64,000 bases of DNA from Cladopsammia gracilis (taxonomy: Eukaryota; Cnidaria; Anthozoa; Scleractinia; Dendrophylliidae): NCBI GenBank assembly GCA_022457155.1, contig JAJGOT010000465.1, forward strand, positions 498,001-562,000. Direction: 5' to 3'. The notes beneath the pieces were generated by a model. It was given only the letters and a program-made list of their open reading frames with translations. It made no database searches and had not been told where the DNA came from. Below, one piece after another: positions 23,249-36,540 of the stretch (its first letter is position 1; each line of letters starts with the position of its first letter). Both the position numbers and the translations under genes were made by a program.

Positions 23249-23832
23249 CAGGGGCACCCAACGAACAATCTTTGGTAAAATGTATTATTTTACTCAAATA
23301 AATTAAAATAAATGATAAAAAAGCATTTCCAGGTGTTCTTCTACGTTGCTGGGAAAAATATTTCTGTTCCTTTTTCCCAGCATAACACATAGGGAAATTC
23401 CCAGCGAGCTGGATAAAAAAATGTCTGTTTCCAGCAAGAAAAAAATAATAACAAGTTACCAAAAGGGGCTTGGGAACTAATGAAACATTAATGGAAACTA
23501 TTTGAAGCTTTTTGTTTATTGTTTTGTACATTTATATCCGTCTCGAACTTAACCTGTTCGGATATCTCCATGTACTGCTTAAATTTGTTACTACGAAGCT
23601 GAACCCTTTTAAGCCCCAAAGTGTCCACCGATTTTCTTCGATCAGGATCCAGTCTCTTTTCGACCTGTTCAAGTTAGCCAGCACAGTTTGTTCTTGCGAC
23701 TTCTTTCTCAAGTCAACCAGCGCCAAAATGGTATTAAATTAAAAAAATATGTACAGAATATTTTGCCAGCCAGCAAGAATTCCGCTGGGGAACAGATAAA
23801 GTGAGGAACAGATTCGTTCTCGGGTGCCCCTG
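23249..23832 (+). mobile_element. Non-autonomous hAT-like element, copy 2
   Basis: Orthologous position to 8067-8582 within the duplication, flanked by an exact 6-base direct repeat AATTAA (23243-23248 and 23833-23838). It is less internally deleted than copy 1 and so closer to the full family length. Confidence 0.85.
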
Positions 23833-24156
23833 AATTAACCTTATCAACACAATTGATAAAAACAAATTTTCAGGAACAAACTCAACCAACATACTGCATC
23901 AATTCACAATTAATAAAACATGTTGCTAAAAGACGTTCTTCTCCCGAAAGGTAGCAGGAAACCTCGAATTCTCTCAAAGTTTCCGCCACACGTTTTAAAA
24001 AGAATGAAACCCTGATGGACAGGAAAATGCTCTTCGGCAAACAAATATAATCTCTCCTTCCATACAAATCAGCCCGTTTTTATGCAAAAATTTATCCATG
24101 TAACCCCGAGTAGGCAAGAACTAAGACCAGGCAGCGCTATATATAAAGAGCAATAA

Positions 24157-24841
24157 GGCCCGGTTCAAACGTCGAACTTCACATGTGCCGAACCTAATAC
24201 CTATTTAGGTCGACCCAAACTATTAAGTTCGACTGTTGATTCAGACGGTCGAACTTTACATGTGCCGAACCTAATTCGTGGCGAAAAGAAATATCATTCT
24301 TACTGCTTAAAATAGGGAAATAAACCGAAAAAAGTAAAATTCACCAAGCCTGAAAATTCTTGTTTTGATTTTAGTGTGCTTTGTGTTCTGTTATGGCAAG
24401 GAGACAGCTGAGGAGATCGTGATCGTGATATTTGGACAAAATAAAGTAACGCCATAAATTTTAAAATACATTACGATTTCTTTATGGATATAAAGTAAAG
24501 CAACTTTTTAGAAGACCGATTTAAGCTGTTCAGTTTCAGTCTAAAAATCTACAACGTGAATGCTGGTAACCGTCGTCACGCTTCTGTGAGTTCTGTCTGC
24601 AAAGGCGCGAAAACCCACTAAATAGCCAATCAGAAGCGCGGTTATATTGACTGAATACGTTAACATAATTTATGCATTAGGTTCGGCACATGTGAAATTC
24701 GACAAGCTCAGTCGAATAGAACGGCAGAGTCGACCCAAATACAAAAGTGCCGTTCCTAATTGATTCATACGTCGAACTTTACATGTGCCGAACCTAATAA
24801 TTAGGTTCGGCACATGTAAAGTTCGACGTTTGAACCGGGCC
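24157..24841. mobile_element. 685-bp MITE, PIF/Harbinger-like (TAA duplication)
   Basis: Ends GGCCCGGTTCAAACGTCGAA and its inverse, flanked by TAA at 24154-24156 and 24842-24844. The motif CACATGTGCCGAACCTAAT recurs several times inside in both orientations, so the ends are nested palindromes. Copy 1 of the duplication has the empty site GCAATAAATTGC at 9090-9100 with a single TAA. No transposase; mobilised in trans if at all. Confidence 0.92.
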
Positions 24842-25508
24842 TAAATTGCACATAAAGTAAAGAAATTGAGACCCAAATTTGTTCTTCCTTTAATTATAGC
24901 ATTTTCTAGTTTGTCTTATAAAACAAAAAAAATTGTCTTAAAAAGGTAAAGCCCTATTGAGGTTTCTATCTCTGGTTGTTATATATTCAAAAGAATACAA
25001 ATATAAAGGAAAGAAAATTTCAAGTAACATTTGGAGATACCCTTTATTTAAATTAATTTAATTTATTTGGCATTCTCTCATTCGATTGGCTTACAAAGTG
25101 GCCATCCACCATTCCACTCTTGATTATAATAGAGTGCCCAAGCTGATATAGCAATACTCCAATTATTAGTTAAATTAAAATAAGACCTCTTAGCCTACTG
25201 CTCAAAAAGACAAAGCCTGAAAACATATTAAATCGAGCGTTATGCGAAAAAAAAGATAAATTACAAGTGTAGCTATATAGATATCACATGTTTGTCTGGT
25301 ATCCAGAAAGAGGATTATTTTGAGAAAAAAATTAATTGGAATGAAGGTTAGATTCAAAATTCAAACTTTTTGTTTTTTGAGTTATTCTACTTAGACTTTT
25401 AATTTACGAGCCTGTGATCGCCGAATTGTAGGGATGAAATTCAGGTTCATCTTGCATTTCCTCCGTTCGTTTAAACATCGGTTTTGGCTTTTTTTTTTTA
25501 TTGTAATG

Positions 25509-25701
25509 AACAAATTGACGTCAGTTTTTTTAGTGTGTCTGTCCTCTTTAAATTTTAAATTTTGTCATATTATTGTCACAGTGCTCCTTGATCCACTCGC
25601 CGTCGGCAAGTGGATCCACAGCACTTTGACAATGTCAGGACGAAATCTATCATCAATCACGAGGACAGACAGACGCATAAAAAAACTAACATCAATTTGT
25701 T
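25509..25701. repeat. 193-bp imperfect hairpin, copy 2
   Basis: Same length and structure as 9760-9952, in the second duplicated block, with essentially no change. Confidence 0.7.
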
Positions 25702-28700
25702 AATTCGCAGATCGTCATAAACGATAGTCTAAGAATGCTGCTGTTATTGCATTCAAATCAGATAACAACTTAGCAGTTTGTGGGCATATTGCAATGCCAT
25801 GAAGATGGTTTATTTGAACGTATGAAAGGGAAACAAGGGAGAGCATTTTCTTTAAGGTAAATTAAAATGAAGTAGTTTTATATTCTATCTATTCTAAATC
25901 TTTTGAATGATCCTTAATGTCGATGATTTCTTGCATGTAGCCGAGACGACTAATCGTCTGAACACCTCGTGTTATGACCGTTTTGTTGGTGTTACAATCA
26001 TGGTCGCCGCATTCATTTTCTATAAAACTATAATCACCAAGTAACAGACAAGATGAATAAGTGCCTCGACTAGCTTCTGCTTTGATGCCTTGTGGAAAAC
26101 GGATAACCGTTAAATTAAGAAAACCGCTAAAGAGCAATCGGAGTAGACTTTTCTCCTTACCCCATTAAGAACTGACTACGAAATGAAATGGAATAAGAAA
26201 GAAAAATGCCTTTCAATGCAGCTCGGTTATTTCTTTATGTCCATGCACATTTGTATTTCTAACCATGAAACAAATTTGCTTCAATTAATCACCAAAAGCA
26301 TTGGAAATTATGAAAATCCTTAATCGATAAATCATTTTAACACAAGCGGCAAAACGACAAAACTAGAAAAAAAATAATTGAAAAAAAGTCATTTGGCTCT
26401 AAAATTACTAAAAAGCACCTATCTGTGATTAATTAAGGCTCTGCTGAGCATTAAGTCCAAATGTAATGTTCATCAGTCGTATATTTTTGACATTATAAGA
26501 ACAATTTAAAGATACGTTTACGAACTGGCATGAACATTAACAACATTAATGACATGTGCTGTAAAATAAGCCGTTAAAGTAAGGCTTCGCGAAATTTATC
26601 CTGTTCTATTTCATACGAATGCTACTCGGCTCACACATTCTGTATTACACTAGTATGACAAATTATGTCCAATTGGTGATTTAAGCTTTGAGTTCTGCCT
26701 ATAGCCGAATGAACTTCAAAACATAAAATTAAAAATAAATACATTAGTTTTAATGACCAGAGCGACTCTGTACAACTATTTTTAGATTTAATTAGAATGT
26801 ATAAAATGTTGGTTTTAATTACTCGGAGCAGGAACAAACTAAACTCACATATAGTATCAATTCCGTGAGAGAAAATCAACATTTGAAAACACGAAAAAAA
26901 AGTTATGAATGAAGTTCTGATTCCGAAAAGTTGCAGGGAATCTTTTGCTCAGCCATGAATCAAGCCTAATTCTCTAAAAGTCGTCGTTTTACTGGAGGAT
27001 CAAAGCTTTTATTAACAAAATAAAGCACTGATGGATAGGATAGTAAAGTCACACTAAAACTGGTGACAGCCCCTTTAAGCCGGCTGACATTTTTAAAGTC
27101 TTGATCTATTCAACAGATACAGTCTTTCGCCCATTTACGTCGCCCTTTGTCAGAAAAAAACTAATTAGGAATCTAAATTAAGCTGAGAATTGACCGCAAC
27201 ATACAAAGTCAATTAAATAAATTACACATGAAGCAAAAAATGTCGAAAACAAAATGTGTTAGTCCCTTTAATTTTAGGTCAAGTAAACAAACAATTTGTC
27301 CAGAAAAGAATAGTGCCCTTTAAATTAAGCTTTCTATTTTCAAACGAATCTAGATGTAGAAGAAATAAAATTTCATTTAATACTTGGAGATACTATTTGT
27401 TTAAATTAATTGAATCTATTTGGCATCCTGTCATTTGATTGGCTTCAATGGCACAAGTGTTGATCCACCATCCCATTTTTGATAATAATAGTGTTTCCAT
27501 TTTACCCCCACAAAGATTGGATATCTTTCTACGACATCACATCCGTACACCTGTTGGCTAAAATAAGAAGTTTCCATATGTTTTGAAGCTTGCATTCAAC
27601 CTTCATCAAGAACTGCAGATAACGGGTAAGTTAATTCACTTGGGGCCTTCTGTTAAGCCGAGTCGGGCTTATAACGTAAAATCGTGTATTGAAATTGCTA
27701 AAATTGGGCGCAGTTTTCGCGTAGAAAAATCATTTTGAAACTGATCTACTTGTGAATGTACTTCTGTGGATTAAAAACTAATGTCACAGAGTCCACCAGA
27801 TTTTAATAATTTTAATTTAACTTGCTAAAAAAAGTTGCTACCAATGAATTTATCATTTCGATTTCATTTCGCAGCGAAACACCTGTTACAAAGCCCATTC
27901 AAGTCGATCACAACTACAAATCGTAAATTAATTTTTCATTTACAAATCGAGAAAGATTTTTGTTATTTGCCAAGGTGTATTCAAATTTAAGTTGGAAATC
28001 TGTGTAGATGTGGCCTATCAGAATTTTCCAGCTACATGCATCAGTTGTTGGAACGTTTATCTGGTGAAAAAAAATCCAATTTATTTTATCGAAAGAAACT
28101 GCTCATTAGCTTTCTCTTTAATGGCCACACTTTTAGATTTCCGTCATTAACACTCGAAAAATAATAACCTTATATCCATAGCTCGCTCCGACACAGGGAT
28201 TTTCAGGCCAATCTACAATTATTTGTATTTATATAAAGACAAAAATCTACTATAAATAAAATATCTAAAAAATAATCATCTAAAACGCTTTCTAAAATGC
28301 TACGTTGAATTAAAACATTTTTGTAAATGATATTTTTTAAAATCCCTCTTCAAGTGATCAATACTGCAACCGACTACCTTTGAGGCTGCTTGCTATAGGG
28401 TTCCAAGCTGATGATATTACTCTTAAAATCCCTTAACCCCTATATAAAATTAAAGCTTATAGAGATGGCTTTCTAAATAATTATAGTTTTCATTTTCAAA
28501 AGAATGAATTGCCTAATTTTTTACGAAGTCTAAATGCGAGCGTCTGAATCAGCTTTTGAAAGCCACAACTCAAATTATATTTTGCTAATTTTATTTGTTT
28601 TCCGGTTTCCGAACCCGAAACGCTAAAAAACGTGTCTGGGGTTTCATTTCAGTAAAAAGCCACAGAACATTTTCGAAATAGAGCAAAAAAAGAACTGGAA

Positions 28701-29864
28701 TAATCGCGCGAAAATGGCTCTATAAGAAAAAGTGTTCAGAAATTGAAAACTCTCCAATACGATATTGTTTTATTATATGTTAATTAACCTAGCTACTGTC
28801 TAAATTTGGGGAAAATCGAACAAATTCTCTTTGAGTTGTCGCCCTTTATAGTGTCCCCTAAAAGCCAAAAGCGTCAAAACAGCGTTTAAAAATATTCCGC
28901 GCGTCATAAACAAACTCCAGTCAAAACGACATTTCTCCGTCAATTTTCACTCTTTTTCAATATTTTTTTTTTGCATGAATTCTTTCTTTTGACCCCGAAA
29001 AACAAAATTGAAGAAAATGGTCGATGTGAAGGTACTCTGTAACTTTAATGTTTGATCGCCATTTAACTCTCTGTAGAGCAAACGCATAAATTTATACTTC
29101 AATTTAATGCTACCTTGCTGAAAAGTATCAACGTTTATATAGGTGTCAATTTGACAGGTGTTGCCAGTTGTTTCAAAACTGAGCAAAGATAGAACTTGAG
29201 TAAAAATAAAAAAGAAGAAAGAAAGAAAAAGAAGAAGAAGAAAAAATGTATTCAACGAAATGCTTCTGCCTTTTTTGTGCAGTATTCATTTGTTGAACCA
29301 ACAGATACAAGTTTTTACTTTCAGTATTGTTTTGCAGTTGCAAACTATTACACGATAACGCTATAGGGGAATCTTTGTTTACCATTTTTGCCTCAAAAGC
29401 AAATGCACCTCGTTCTCTAACCTACCTACAAAAAAACGGTAGTGTAGCAGCTGCTGGGAAGATCTGTCGAGACTGGTTAAAACAAACAATAGTTTTCATT
29501 GTCGACTCGTTCAATTGTTTTATTTCTATTGTTTCTCGTTGATTGTATCCATCCAATTGGGTTAGATCTTACGGCAGCTGCTACATGACCCCAAAAAAAT
29601 CAACTCTGAATATTGAAAGGGCATAGCACAATTACCTTTGAAAACGATATCGCCCAAAGTAACCGTTTGTGAGTGTGCTTGGCCTTGTTTTTTTTTTTTT
29701 TGTTGTTGTTGTTGTTGTTGTTTAAGTTCATTTGTGTTATTTATTTTCGTCAAAAAGGCCTAGAAGCTTTCCAGTCAGCTCCTGTGAAAACACTGAAAAT
29801 TGTTTGGGAGGCCCATGAGCCATAAAGCCTAAAGTTCGGCTGCGTTATTACGTGGTCGTCCTGG

Positions 29865-29892
29865 TGGTGTAGTGGTTAGCACTATACTAAAA

Positions 29893-29948
<56 letters not shown>
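29865..29948 (+). repeat. tRNA-like SINE head fused to (AT)n microsatellite
   Basis: CCTGGTGGTGTAGTGGTTAGCAC carries a good polymerase III A box (TGGTGTAGTGG), then the sequence runs into about 55 bases of AT from 29894. No B box follows, so it is not a functional tRNA. Probably the 5' stub of a SINE. Confidence 0.6.
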
Positions 29949-29952
<4 letters not shown>

Positions 29953-32900
29953 CAATTTCTTCCGGTTGTGTCTCTACGAACAGTTTTTCTTTGTGTTCAT
30001 CGCGTTAATTTCCTTCACTTTAAAATATTATCTCCTCTTCCGCGTTAATTTCCTTTATTTGGAAGTAACCCTTTCAAGCTCTTTCACTCTCAGAGTCAAT
30101 TATGGAGATATGTAATTAAATTCTAACTTTTGAGTCTGCCAACGAAATCCTATGGTGTGACCATTTACATGAAACCTCTTCGGCAGTACTTTCGTATGGT
30201 ACCATTTGATTCTGGGCACTCTTGGGAGTTACAGAGTTAACTCGCCTTAATTTCATCCGTTATTAACACTAGAATAGCCCTATAACAACTAAAGTCATAC
30301 ACTTAGAAGGCCTAAAGTGACACCACTACGGATTTCATCACTATCAATCATCGTGTTCATTAGTAATAATATACATGCAAAAAAATGTCTGCATTCTGAT
30401 TGGCTGAGAGAATGTCAATTTATCCCAGACAGTGCGACAAAAAGTTGAAATAGAGTGCAACAAATTGAAATTAAAAATGATTGACAGTTATGATAGCTGA
30501 ACGGATCCCCAAGGCCTCTAGCTTGAAAGAAATGTCCACTCACTACAACAAGAAAGCAAAAAGGCCATACAAGCGTCTAAATCTAACTTCGGTTATGTCC
30601 CATGGAGGAAAAGTGAACTTAGACCAAGCTGTGATTAAACTTTCGCCTATACTGACAAAAACCGTTTGGTAGCTTTCGCTTCATTGTTTTAGCTTTGAAA
30701 GTCGGCAAGAGCATTTTTTAAGATTGAAGACTTTCCCTCTTCGGCGTATAAAATAAACAAAACGGCGACAGCGTACGTTGAAACCTTTCAACCACATCAG
30801 TCTGCAGATAACAGGCAAAACCATGGCGACGTCTATGTTTTGCTTCGCCTTTTATGAAGTTTCTAACAGTAGCTAGGAAAAGTGTTAGTTGAAAAACGAA
30901 AAATACTTTATGCAGTTCTTGTAGGGAGTCCATGAATATTCACGCATGAATTCACCTGTCAAAATTTCGACCAATCTGAGGTGAAGTTGTAGACGCGTAG
31001 CAAATTAAAGTGAATTTTTTTAACGGAAACAACCACAACGTAACAGAATTTTTTCATGTATTAGGGTGTATATTATTAACAATCACATGATTTTTCGTGC
31101 AATCTTTTTAGCCTTAAAATTTACTGGTGCTCATTTATTCTAAATTGCACTCGAAAAGCTGGGTAAAAGGCATAACTGCCGAGTTTGCTTTTATTTCTGA
31201 AAGTCCAAATGATTTGCCTCCCTGGGTAAGGTTTGTTTTCAACTTTTACCCTTTGTTTTTCAATATTTTACAAAATCAAATTTAGGATTTTTGGTACTCT
31301 TGGTAGTTTAAGGGCTGAAACTTTAATTGCGCAAATCCTAAACAGCTGCCGCTGCTCATGTTTCTCTAGAACTACGAATGTGATCAGTCTCCTATTGTTC
31401 TTCAAATATCGCAGTCTATGAAAAGTCGATAAGTTCATAGACCAAGACCTTATTTTCTCGATAAATGACTTGCATTCCATGAACTTCTCTGGTGATGTTT
31501 TGATTTCAAGAAATATTGAAACGAAATACAAAACACATAACAATATATTCAGATGGAAATAATCACACTCGGAACATTAAGTAACTGTTGAACTGTTGGA
31601 CATTCGCTAACCAGTGACGTTATTGAAAACAACAGCAATTTTTAAGAATTCATTTAGAACGCGGTCCCCGAATCAAGAGAAAACACCAGGATATTGAAAA
31701 CACAGTAAACGACGCTATAACTCAGACGTCTCTTTTTCGACGAAGGAAGGAAGTAAGGAGATATGACTGCCGTAGGCTATTTTTAAAAAGGAATGATATT
31801 TTTTTTCCTTAAGGACTAAACCATCGGTAATGTCATATTAATCATGTTGAAGTTTATGAAATTATAAAAAATATAAATAAAATTTATGAGTTTTTAATTA
31901 CGAGCGTACTTGCAATTGCTAGTTTAAAATTGATTTCATTTTAAATTCACCAGTTTCTGTGATTTATACCTTTTTGGAGAATATTATTTCTTTATATGCA
32001 TTACAGATTTGACCATTCACAAAATCAACTGAAATTTAATTAAAAACATCCGAAATAGAGATCTCACTGGTTATTTAAATGGTGCCGAAGTTGTTATGAT
32101 CTTGAAATTCAATTAACGTTTTTCATTTTCTTAATTCCTTTTCTTAATTGATTGAAAGCATCAATAAACCTACATGGGGAAAATTGCTTTTTTAATAAAA
32201 GTAATGTTATTAAATGTGAATATTCTTGTCACTCGAATAAAAACAGTATATCAAAACCCTTTCGTACGTATGATCTTTTTTTTTTTTTTGCATTGTTGCA
32301 GTTGAATTTACGTTTTCTTAGTTTTCAGAACGTTGTACTAAATATGGCATGCATCGTGCTTCGAGAGACAATGGATTTGCACCAAGGTGGGGGTCACTGA
32401 TTAATGAAGCAGTTTTTACAGTAATGGTGTTTTTTTTGTGTGTTTTACACGAATAACTTGATTTCACGTCAACCATAATTATAAAAATCTCTCCTTATCA
32501 TTTTTTTATATGTAATACAATTCAAGTTTTTCAATTTCTAGATAGATATTTGAGAGAAAAATTGATTTTTTAAGGTAATGAAGCTCCTTTTTTAAAAAAT
32601 ATCTTAGTATAAATGTTTTATGAGCAATATCGGAATTATTAACTTGAAATTTAGTTTCACACGTTTCAAAACAGCCATTAAGGTTAAAGTCGATTGAACC
32701 TCACATAAATGTATAGAGTTTCTTGGACTGTGTGATTACCTCGGAGATGGTTTCGTTTGTAATTAAAAGGCCCCACAGGAAGTAATCTCTAACGCCTACA
32801 ACGATTACTTTGTTTTAGCTTTAAATTCTATTTCAAATTGAAATGAAATAAAATGAGTAATTCTATTTCCACTCAGCGCAAAAAGCAAGAGATGAGGTAA

Positions 32901-34315
32901 GAAAAGCATCTCCCGAGTTTACTTTCACTCCAGTAATTGCACGTTTTTGGTTTCCTGACTGAGGTAACAATTTTATTTTTAGTTTTAATTTTAATTTTTT
33001 AATTTTATTTTTAGTTTTAATACAGCACTTTTATTTATTATCTCAGGGGAAATCAACACTGAATTTCACGTTTCATGTTTGTGTTGATTTATGGCCGTAA
33101 GATTTTATTAAAATCGAATTTAGCGATCACAACTGGAGTCTTTACGAAATTGGCCAGCTGCCAGAGAACATCTAGCAGCAAAAAAGATAAATATTTTCCT
33201 CAGATATAACCTAAGCATTGTTTTTGCTTCAACCTAAAAAGAAGAAAAGGAAGTTTCTGCACAAAAACAACTCTTTTCGAATTTGAATTACTTTTAAAAG
33301 AAGACAATTTTGCTATCAAATTTGCAGAATCCCAACTGAAAAACCTCTTTGACAGGGTTTCTTGTTTATCAACCGTTCCGATAATGTACTTATGCATGGA
33401 CGTATTTTTCTGTGCAAGACAAACATCTTCATAGCTTCATATTCCTAAACATTTCTTATTAGCGCTATTAAAGAAATAGAAAATCATTCTCAATATTGAT
33501 TAGTTTTACCTTGTTATTTTTTTCTTTTTACTGTCAAGGTTTTGTGTAAATCTCGATCTGGCATTTTAGCCAGACTAAAAAAGTGAAAGCAATTTCTTAC
33601 CGTATCCTTCTGGAAGGATTCTAGGGGTCTTTAGAGACCCAGACATTTTCTAAATCTAAAACCTACGAATTCCACGTCTAGGATTCTTAAGAACGGAAAT
33701 TCAGTTATTGTGGTTAGCCCTATATTTGATGTTATTCCTAAGCTACAATTGAAGGGCTAAGAGCATAACCAAACTATGTCGAATTTTAGGCCTTTTTTTA
33801 TTTTTTTCTAGCTCGAATTTGTCTATTTTTGGCATAAGAACTACAAATTAGTTGCAGAACATTGTTCAGAATTCTTTCTCTGTTGTTTTATCCGTCGTTT
33901 TCGAGAAATAAAAAAAAAAAGATATATATCTCCATGTCCCGCTGAATCCTGTTCGAACAAATGAATCCAAAGTGTACCCAAATTTCTCGATTTTATGCTG
34001 ATTTTCCACTTCAGATGGCCAAGTTTGGGCCTATGCCGCTGAATCCCATTCAAGAAAAAAAGAAAAACAAAAAAAAAAAAAAAACAATCCCGAACCGAAG
34101 TTCATTCCCTCAAAATCGTTTCATTTTATCGCCGATAGTCAGCCACTTAGTTTCGCGCCATCTCCTTTACGGACCTCCTAGGAAGCAGTCCCGGTCCTCT
34201 CTGCTGCCGGCTCATAGCCTTTGCTTGCCTTGCCCAATTTCGGCCGGCAGGCAAGAACTCACTTCCCAAAGCTGTATTCCAAGTGCTCGATTACGGACCC
34301 ATCTGCCACTGTTAC

Positions 34316-34522
34316 TCAAGTTGTTTGTTTGACTGTTTTTATCTTCTAAAGTTGTTCGTTTCACTTGAAAATACGAAAGTTGTTCGTTTCACTGCTTCTA
34401 ATCAGCTCAAGTTGTCGTTTCACTTGAAAAGTGCGCAAGGTGTTCGTTTCACTGTTTTTAATCAGCTCAAGTTGTTCGTTTCACTTGAAAAATGCGAAAG
34501 ATGTCGTTTCACTGCTTTTAAC
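34316..34522 (+). repeat. Three-unit tandem repeat, ~62-bp unit
   Basis: Each unit reads AAGTTGTTCGTTTCACTTGA, then AAAxTGCGAAAGxTGTTCG, then TTTCACTGTTTTTAATCAGC, with small differences between units. Half-unit similarity (GTTCGTTTCACT twice per unit) suggests the unit itself arose by duplication. Confidence 0.8.
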
Positions 34523-35246
34523 CCATTGACACCTGAGAATGTTTACGTTTTTTAGCTATTTCCTGCATACACACGCCCCATAGGATTTCGTGACTCCATA
34601 TTTAAAGTTACCATTGAAAATGCTGCTGTTCTAAAACACTGAAGGCTCAAGTTTACTGGAAAGGTCATTGTCACGTTTTTATTTTGCTTGGTTGAATTGC
34701 AATAAAGCTAAGGGTCCAATATGAATTATCTACGATTTTTGGTAAGTTCACACCATTTTTCATTTTTAGTAGCTACCTGATGAGCATCATTAAGCTTGAA
34801 GGTAGTTCAGAGTCCACTTTCTTAATGAAGCGAGTTAGGTGTTGTACTTCGTTTACGAATTTGGCGTTATGTTCGTTCAGGTCGTTGCCGCGGGTCAGGA
34901 GTATTGCGGTCGCATATTCTCACGGCCAATCTGCTTTGTATTAACGGCGTCGAAATTGCGCTATGAACGTACGGTCAAAGCACTAGAGGGCCAGAACTCT
35001 GCTTTTTTCAGGTGAAAATAGTCAAATTCCTTGGGGTTAGTCCATATTCGACAAGGGTTTGTGATATTATTCGTTGTACGATAAAATGAGGCAAATCTGA
35101 GCAAGAAAAAAAATAAAAAAAAGGACTAACATTCGACATGCGTTTGCCAGATTGTGGATATCAGAAGGCTGAATGGAAGGAGTATTAAAAGAAAACCTGG
35201 TATTAATTTAAGCTTCATAAAATATTTATCGAACAACTTTTTTTGC

Positions 35247-35313
35247 AGTTGAGTTCACATGAGGGAGAGTTGACAGTAAGAATTGGACCGTCACGGTTGC
35301 GTAGCATCAAACA
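35247..35313 (+). promoter_or_regulatory. Possible 5' UTR splice acceptor and start context
   Basis: CAACTTTTTTTGCAG at 35234-35248 is a strong acceptor just upstream of the GPCR ORF, so a 5' UTR intron is likely. The ATG at 35314 is in good context (A at -3, G at +4). Confidence 0.5.
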
Positions 35314-36339
35314 ATGGCTGCATCCGTGGACGAATACCCACAGTTGATGGTTGAGTTGGCTCGCCGCAGCACTGCAGTACGGATAATAGAGTGTTCTCTC
35401 CTCGTTTGCCTCATTATTGTAGCCTTTGCAGGCAATATTATGATCTGCGTCGCTGTTCTCAAAAGCGCTCGTCTACGCACGGTTCCAAACATGTTTGTAA
35501 CGAATTTAGCTGTGAGTGACATTTTGATGGCCGTCGTTTGCATGCCGATTTCTCTACATGTGCTTATATCGGGCAAATGGCCGTTTAGCTCGATGGTGTG
35601 CGATATGCAGGGATTTTTTATGTTTTCTTTTGGCATAGTCTCGCAGGTCAACATGTCAGTCATTGCTGTGAACCGTTACTTTGCAGTGTGCCGTCCATTT
35701 GACTGCAAAGCCATTTTTACCAAGAGAAATGTCCTGTTGATGATCACACTTCTTTGGATCTTACCGAGCATCGCCAGTGTTCCTCCGTTGGCAGGCTGGG
35801 GATACTACGCTTTTAACGCGGGAAAAGCGTTCTGTATTTACCCTTTTAACGTCAACCTGATCTACACAACCATTGTGCAACTTCTCTTTATAACATTTCC
35901 CATGGGACTTATCGCGTTCAGCTACACGAAGTGCTACTTTGCCATCAGATCCAGCAACCGTCAAGTTGCGCAAATGGTTGACAACCAAAGCCAGGCAGAT
36001 CACGAATCCAGAAAAGCGCGTGAAATTCGCGCCACATGGACAATGATGTTTGCAACTATGGGCTTCAGTCTGTGTTGGTTACCAGTATCTGTTATTGACT
36101 TCGTAGATACATTCACGGGTGGCGGGAATTTACCACGCCAACTGTTCATGCTGAACGCTTTTCTCATCTTTACATCAAGTACCATCAACCCTTTCATCTA
36201 TTGGCTGTCAAACCGCGACTTCCAAAAAGGATTCCGGGAAGTGCTACCGTGTACCCGAAGAAATCTGATAATGGTGAACGAGATGTCACACAACACGCAA
36301 AGCACTGCTGGACAACATACTGATAGCAGATTACATTAA
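35314..36339 (+). CDS. Class A rhodopsin-family GPCR, single coding exon
   Basis: A complete 341-residue seven-TM receptor for the plasma membrane. Class A landmarks: N41 in TM1 (FAGN), D69 in TM2 (LAVSD), C96 at the top of TM3 paired with C174 in ECL2, NRY at 120-122 in place of DRY, W148 in TM4, CWLP at 254-257 in TM6, NPFIY at 292-296 in TM7. GWG at 161-163 and the NRY motif resemble melatonin-receptor-like and opsin-like groups. It is not an opsin: the position six residues before the NPxxY Asn, where the retinal Lys would be, is F286. The C-tail is short (about 40 residues) with Ser/Thr sites. No introns interrupt the coding part, which is common for cnidarian class A receptors. A possible ATTAAA polyadenylation signal is near 36474. 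Ligand unknown. Confidence 0.95.
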   Translation: MAASVDEYPQLMVELARRSTAVRIIECSLLVCLIIVAFAGNIMICVAVLKSARLRTVPNMFVTNLAVSDILMAVVCMPISLHVLISGKWPFSSMVCDMQGFFMFSFGIVSQVNMSVIAVNRYFAVCRPFDCKAIFTKRNVLLMITLLWILPSIASVPPLAGWGYYAFNAGKAFCIYPFNVNLIYTTIVQLLFITFPMGLIAFSYTKCYFAIRSSNRQVAQMVDNQSQADHESRKAREIRATWTMMFATMGFSLCWLPVSVIDFVDTFTGGGNLPRQLFMLNAFLIFTSSTINPFIYWLSNRDFQKGFREVLPCTRRNLIMVNEMSHNTQSTAGQHTDSRLH

Positions 36340-36540
36340 TTTTCAGCCTGTTCGGTGCCGAGAATTTAGAAAATAATATCGGTATCAGCATCTCGCTGAA
36401 TAAGTTAATCGCAATTTTGGCAACGTTGCAATTGTATTGTTTAAACTTTAAGTTGATACGGCTACTATTATCTATTAAAGAAAAGACCTGCTTCGTTTCC
36501 ATGTATCCAGACACTATCGATCCCACCTTTTCAACAATAT

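Larger units (their letters stand above)
22673..27839 (+). repeat. Segmental duplication, copy 2
   Basis: Direct repeat of 7506-12110. It is longer mainly because of a 685-bp MITE at 24157-24841 that copy 1 lacks, and it lacks the 182-bp MITE of copy 1. It also keeps about 60 bases near 23475-23560 of the hAT6-like element that copy 1 has lost. No host exon is recognised. On its right it runs without a marked boundary into AT-rich sequence at 27840. Confidence 0.88.
27840..35245. other. 7.4-kb gene-free stretch
   Basis: AT-rich sequence in which every open frame is short and without recognisable similarity. Landmarks: a (GTT)n tract near 29700-29721; a truncated tRNA-like SINE head at about 29865-29890 abutting an (AT)n run; a ~62-bp tandem repeat at 34316-34522; poly-A runs near 33906 and 34066. 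I found no splice-bounded exon that I could defend. It may hold non-coding regulatory DNA of the downstream GPCR. Confidence 0.5.

Noticed and set aside
33961..34332. 123-residue open frame
   Set aside because: It contains a lysine run from a poly-A tract and a low-complexity Leu/Pro stretch; no family resemblance or splice support.
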